Shown in pieces: positions 4,536 through 6,139 of a stretch of DNA of 6,139 nucleotides. The notes beneath the pieces are model-generated. The model made no database searches, was not told the origin of the DNA, and saw only the letters and a program-made list of their open reading frames with translations. How positions within the stretch are numbered: position 1 is the stretch's first letter; every line of letters starts with the position of its first letter. Source of the stretch: an uncultured Collinsella sp. Lineage in GTDB: Bacteria > Actinomycetota > Coriobacteriia > Coriobacteriales > Coriobacteriaceae. Location of the stretch: contig USPT01000060.1 in NCBI GenBank assembly GCA_900556705.1, forward strand, positions 1-6,139, read 5' to 3'. Position numbers and translations under genes: made by a program.

Positions 4536-6139
4536 ATGAGTCGCCGCAACACCGAGCTGCTCTTGCTCATCGCCTCGGCGTTCCCCGTCATCCTGCTGTA
4601 TGCGATGTACGTCCTCACCGCGGGCGCTGCCATCTCCTTTGAGACGCTCGCCGTGCCGATCGGCCTCTTTGCCGCCTTCGCCGCGGCACATATCGCCGTG
4701 CGCATCTTGGCGCCCGGCGCCGACCCCGCCATCCTACCCATCGTATTTATACTTTCGGGCATCGGCATCACGTTCGTGACGCGTCTCGCCCCCGCTCTCG
4801 CCATCTCACAGCTCATCATCCTGTTTGTCTCGGTGGCCCTGATGGTGGGAACGCTTGCACTGGTCAAAAACCTCGACGTGGTCATGCGCTACAAGTACAC
4901 CTTTGGCATTATCGGCATCATCCTGCTGATGCTGCCCATCTTTATCGGCACCACGATCTCGGGCTCCAAGCTGTGGATTCGCATCGCGGGCTTTACCATC
5001 CAGCCTGGCGAGTTCGCCAAGGTCTTTATCGTCCTGTTCCTGGCCGGCTACCTAGCCGAGAACCGCGAGCTGCTCTCCATCTCCAACCGCAAGATCCTGG
5101 GCTTTAAGATCCCTCGTCTGCGACTGCTGCTGCCGCTGTTTGCCGTGTGGGGTGTGTGCCTGCTCGTCGTCGTCTTCGAACGCGACCTGGGTTCGGCTGT
5201 GCTGTTCTACACCATCTTCTTGCTGATGCTCTACGTTGCCACGGGGCGCTTTTCGTATGTCGTTATCGGCCTTGCGCTCTTAGCCGTTGGAGCCGTGGGC
5301 GCCTACAAGTTCCTGTCGCACGTTCAGGTGCGTTTCCAGGTTTGGGTCGATCCGTTTAAGGACGCCCAGGGCCAGGGCTACCAGATTGTCCAGTCGCTCT
5401 TCTCGCTTGCCGACGGCGGTCTGGTCGGCGTTGGCATCGGCAACGGGATGGCCAACAACATCCCCGTCGTCGAGTCCGACTTTATCTTCTCGGCCATCGG
5501 CGAGGAGATGGGTCTTTTGGGCGGCGGCGCCGTGCTCATCCTGTTTATGCTCTTTGCCGTGCGTGGCCTCACCACAGCTGCCCGCGCTAAATCCGACCTC
5601 GTCGCCTTTAGCGCCACGGGCCTTACGGCCGCCATCAGCTTCCAGGCCTTCTTGATCGTTGGCGGCGTAACCCGCCTGATCCCGCTGACCGGCGTCACTC
5701 TGCCCTTTATGAGCCAGGGAGGCTCCTCGCTGCTTGCAAGCTTTATCATCGTCGCGCTCCTGCTACGCGCCGGTGACGAGGCGACCGGACGCGAGGCAGA
5801 GCTTACCGGCACCGGCACCATGGCCGCCATCACCGATGATCGGGTCGCATCGGCCGCCGCCCCGACGGGCACACGCTTTGCCACCTCGTCTTCCTACGGC
5901 AGCGGTAGCCATTCCGTCGGCTCGCGCATGCGCCGTCGCCTGCTCGACACGCCTGAATCCGGTGTGCTCGGCCGCGTTGCGCTTGCCAACCGTCTAACCC
6001 GCGCGGTGCTCGCCTTTACGGCGCTGTTCACCATCCTTATCGGCAACCTCACCTATGTCCAGGTCATCAAGGCCAAGGACTATCAGGACATGCCGACCAA
6101 CAACCACACCATCGCCCGCTCCAAGTACATCCAGCGCGG
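4536..6139 (+). CDS. RodA/FtsW SEDS glycosyltransferase fused to a class B PBP (3' truncated)
   Basis: An open frame of 534 codons runs off the window. Residues 1-411 form a complete SEDS protein that polymerises lipid II into glycan strands. It begins NTELLLLIASAFPVILLY and has ten or so membrane spans. It carries WIRIAGFTIQPGEFAKV (Q156-PGEFAK), ERDLGSA (D217), GYQIVQSLFSLADGG, the SDFIFSAIGEE block whose D315 matches the catalytic Asp of RodA, and PFMSQGGSS (390-398). Without a stop it continues through a Ser/Thr/Gly-rich linker (412-487, with RMRRR at 464-468). A further span follows (about 490-508), then YVQVIKAKDYQ...NNHTIARSKYIQR. That segment resembles the start of PbpA-type transpeptidases (LNYLQV...NPRNRR...YSRQRG). 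The catalytic transpeptidase motifs lie outside the window. The order matches pstP-rodA-pbpA of mycobacteria, but as one polypeptide. The positive-inside pattern places the linker in the cytosol and the PBP outside. Confidence 0.9.
   Translation, partial: MSRRNTELLLLIASAFPVILLYAMYVLTAGAAISFETLAVPIGLFAAFAAAHIAVRILAPGADPAILPIVFILSGIGITFVTRLAPALAISQLIILFVSVALMVGTLALVKNLDVVMRYKYTFGIIGIILLMLPIFIGTTISGSKLWIRIAGFTIQPGEFAKVFIVLFLAGYLAENRELLSISNRKILGFKIPRLRLLLPLFAVWGVCLLVVVFERDLGSAVLFYTIFLLMLYVATGRFSYVVIGLALLAVGAVGAYKFLSHVQVRFQVWVDPFKDAQGQGYQIVQSLFSLADGGLVGVGIGNGMANNIPVVESDFIFSAIGEEMGLLGGGAVLILFMLFAVRGLTTAARAKSDLVAFSATGLTAAISFQAFLIVGGVTRLIPLTGVTLPFMSQGGSSLLASFIIVALLLRAGDEATGREAELTGTGTMAAITDDRVASAAAPTGTRFATSSSYGSGSHSVGSRMRRRLLDTPESGVLGRVALANRLTRAVLAFTALFTILIGNLTYVQVIKAKDYQDMPTNNHTIARSKYIQR

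Noticed and set aside
5928..6139. Separate PBP gene starting at the internal ATG at 5928
   Set aside because: There is no stop codon between the SEDS part and this ATG, and no Shine-Dalgarno-like sequence just before it, so a continuous fusion is simpler. Internal initiation is not fully excluded.
1..6139. Mobile element, CRISPR array, phage or defence system
   Set aside because: No terminal repeats, transposase motifs or regularly spaced repeats; every gene belongs to a conserved chromosomal wall-growth cluster with even composition.

Overview
The window is a dense, all-plus-strand, G+C-rich stretch of a cell-wall growth and division operon of actinobacterial type. The gene set (Ser/Thr kinase, FhaA, FhaB, PstP-type phosphatase, RodA/FtsW, class B penicillin-binding protein) corresponds to the fhaA-fhaB-pstP-rodA-pbpA-pknA-pknB locus known from Mycobacterium and relatives. 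Base composition, frequent TTT for Phe beside otherwise G/C-ending codons, and the departures from the mycobacterial layout suggest a Coriobacteriia member (Collinsella/Olsenella-like). That placement is inference, not something the sequence proves.

Layout. Positions 1-1290 hold the 3' part of a Ser/Thr protein kinase whose catalytic C-lobe is followed by an acidic linker and a long polytopic membrane region. Positions 1287-2300 encode FhaA (DUF3662 domain, Ala/Pro/Gln linker, FHA domain). Positions 2307-2723 encode FhaB (one membrane anchor plus an FHA domain). Positions 2720-4519 encode a PP2C phosphatase of PstP type with a long N-terminal extension, one membrane span and an outer tail. 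From 4536 to the window end runs an open frame encoding a complete SEDS glycosyltransferase (RodA/FtsW) that continues without a stop into the start of a class B PBP, so it appears to be a fused peptidoglycan polymerase-transpeptidase; the transpeptidase domain lies beyond the window.

The genes are joined by 4-base stop/start overlaps (GTGA, ATGA) or gaps of 6 and 16 bases, so co-transcription and translational coupling are likely. As a working model, the kinase phosphorylates Thr residues on wall-synthesis proteins, FhaA and FhaB read the phospho-Thr marks at the membrane, PstP removes them, and the RodA-PBP fusion is the wall synthase under control. There is no gene-free stretch above 16 bases, and I see no mobile element, CRISPR array, RNA gene or terminator. 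The system is a variant of a known one. The parts that deserve a second look are the RodA-PBP fusion, the polytopic kinase without a visible PASTA region, and the long N-terminal extension of the phosphatase.
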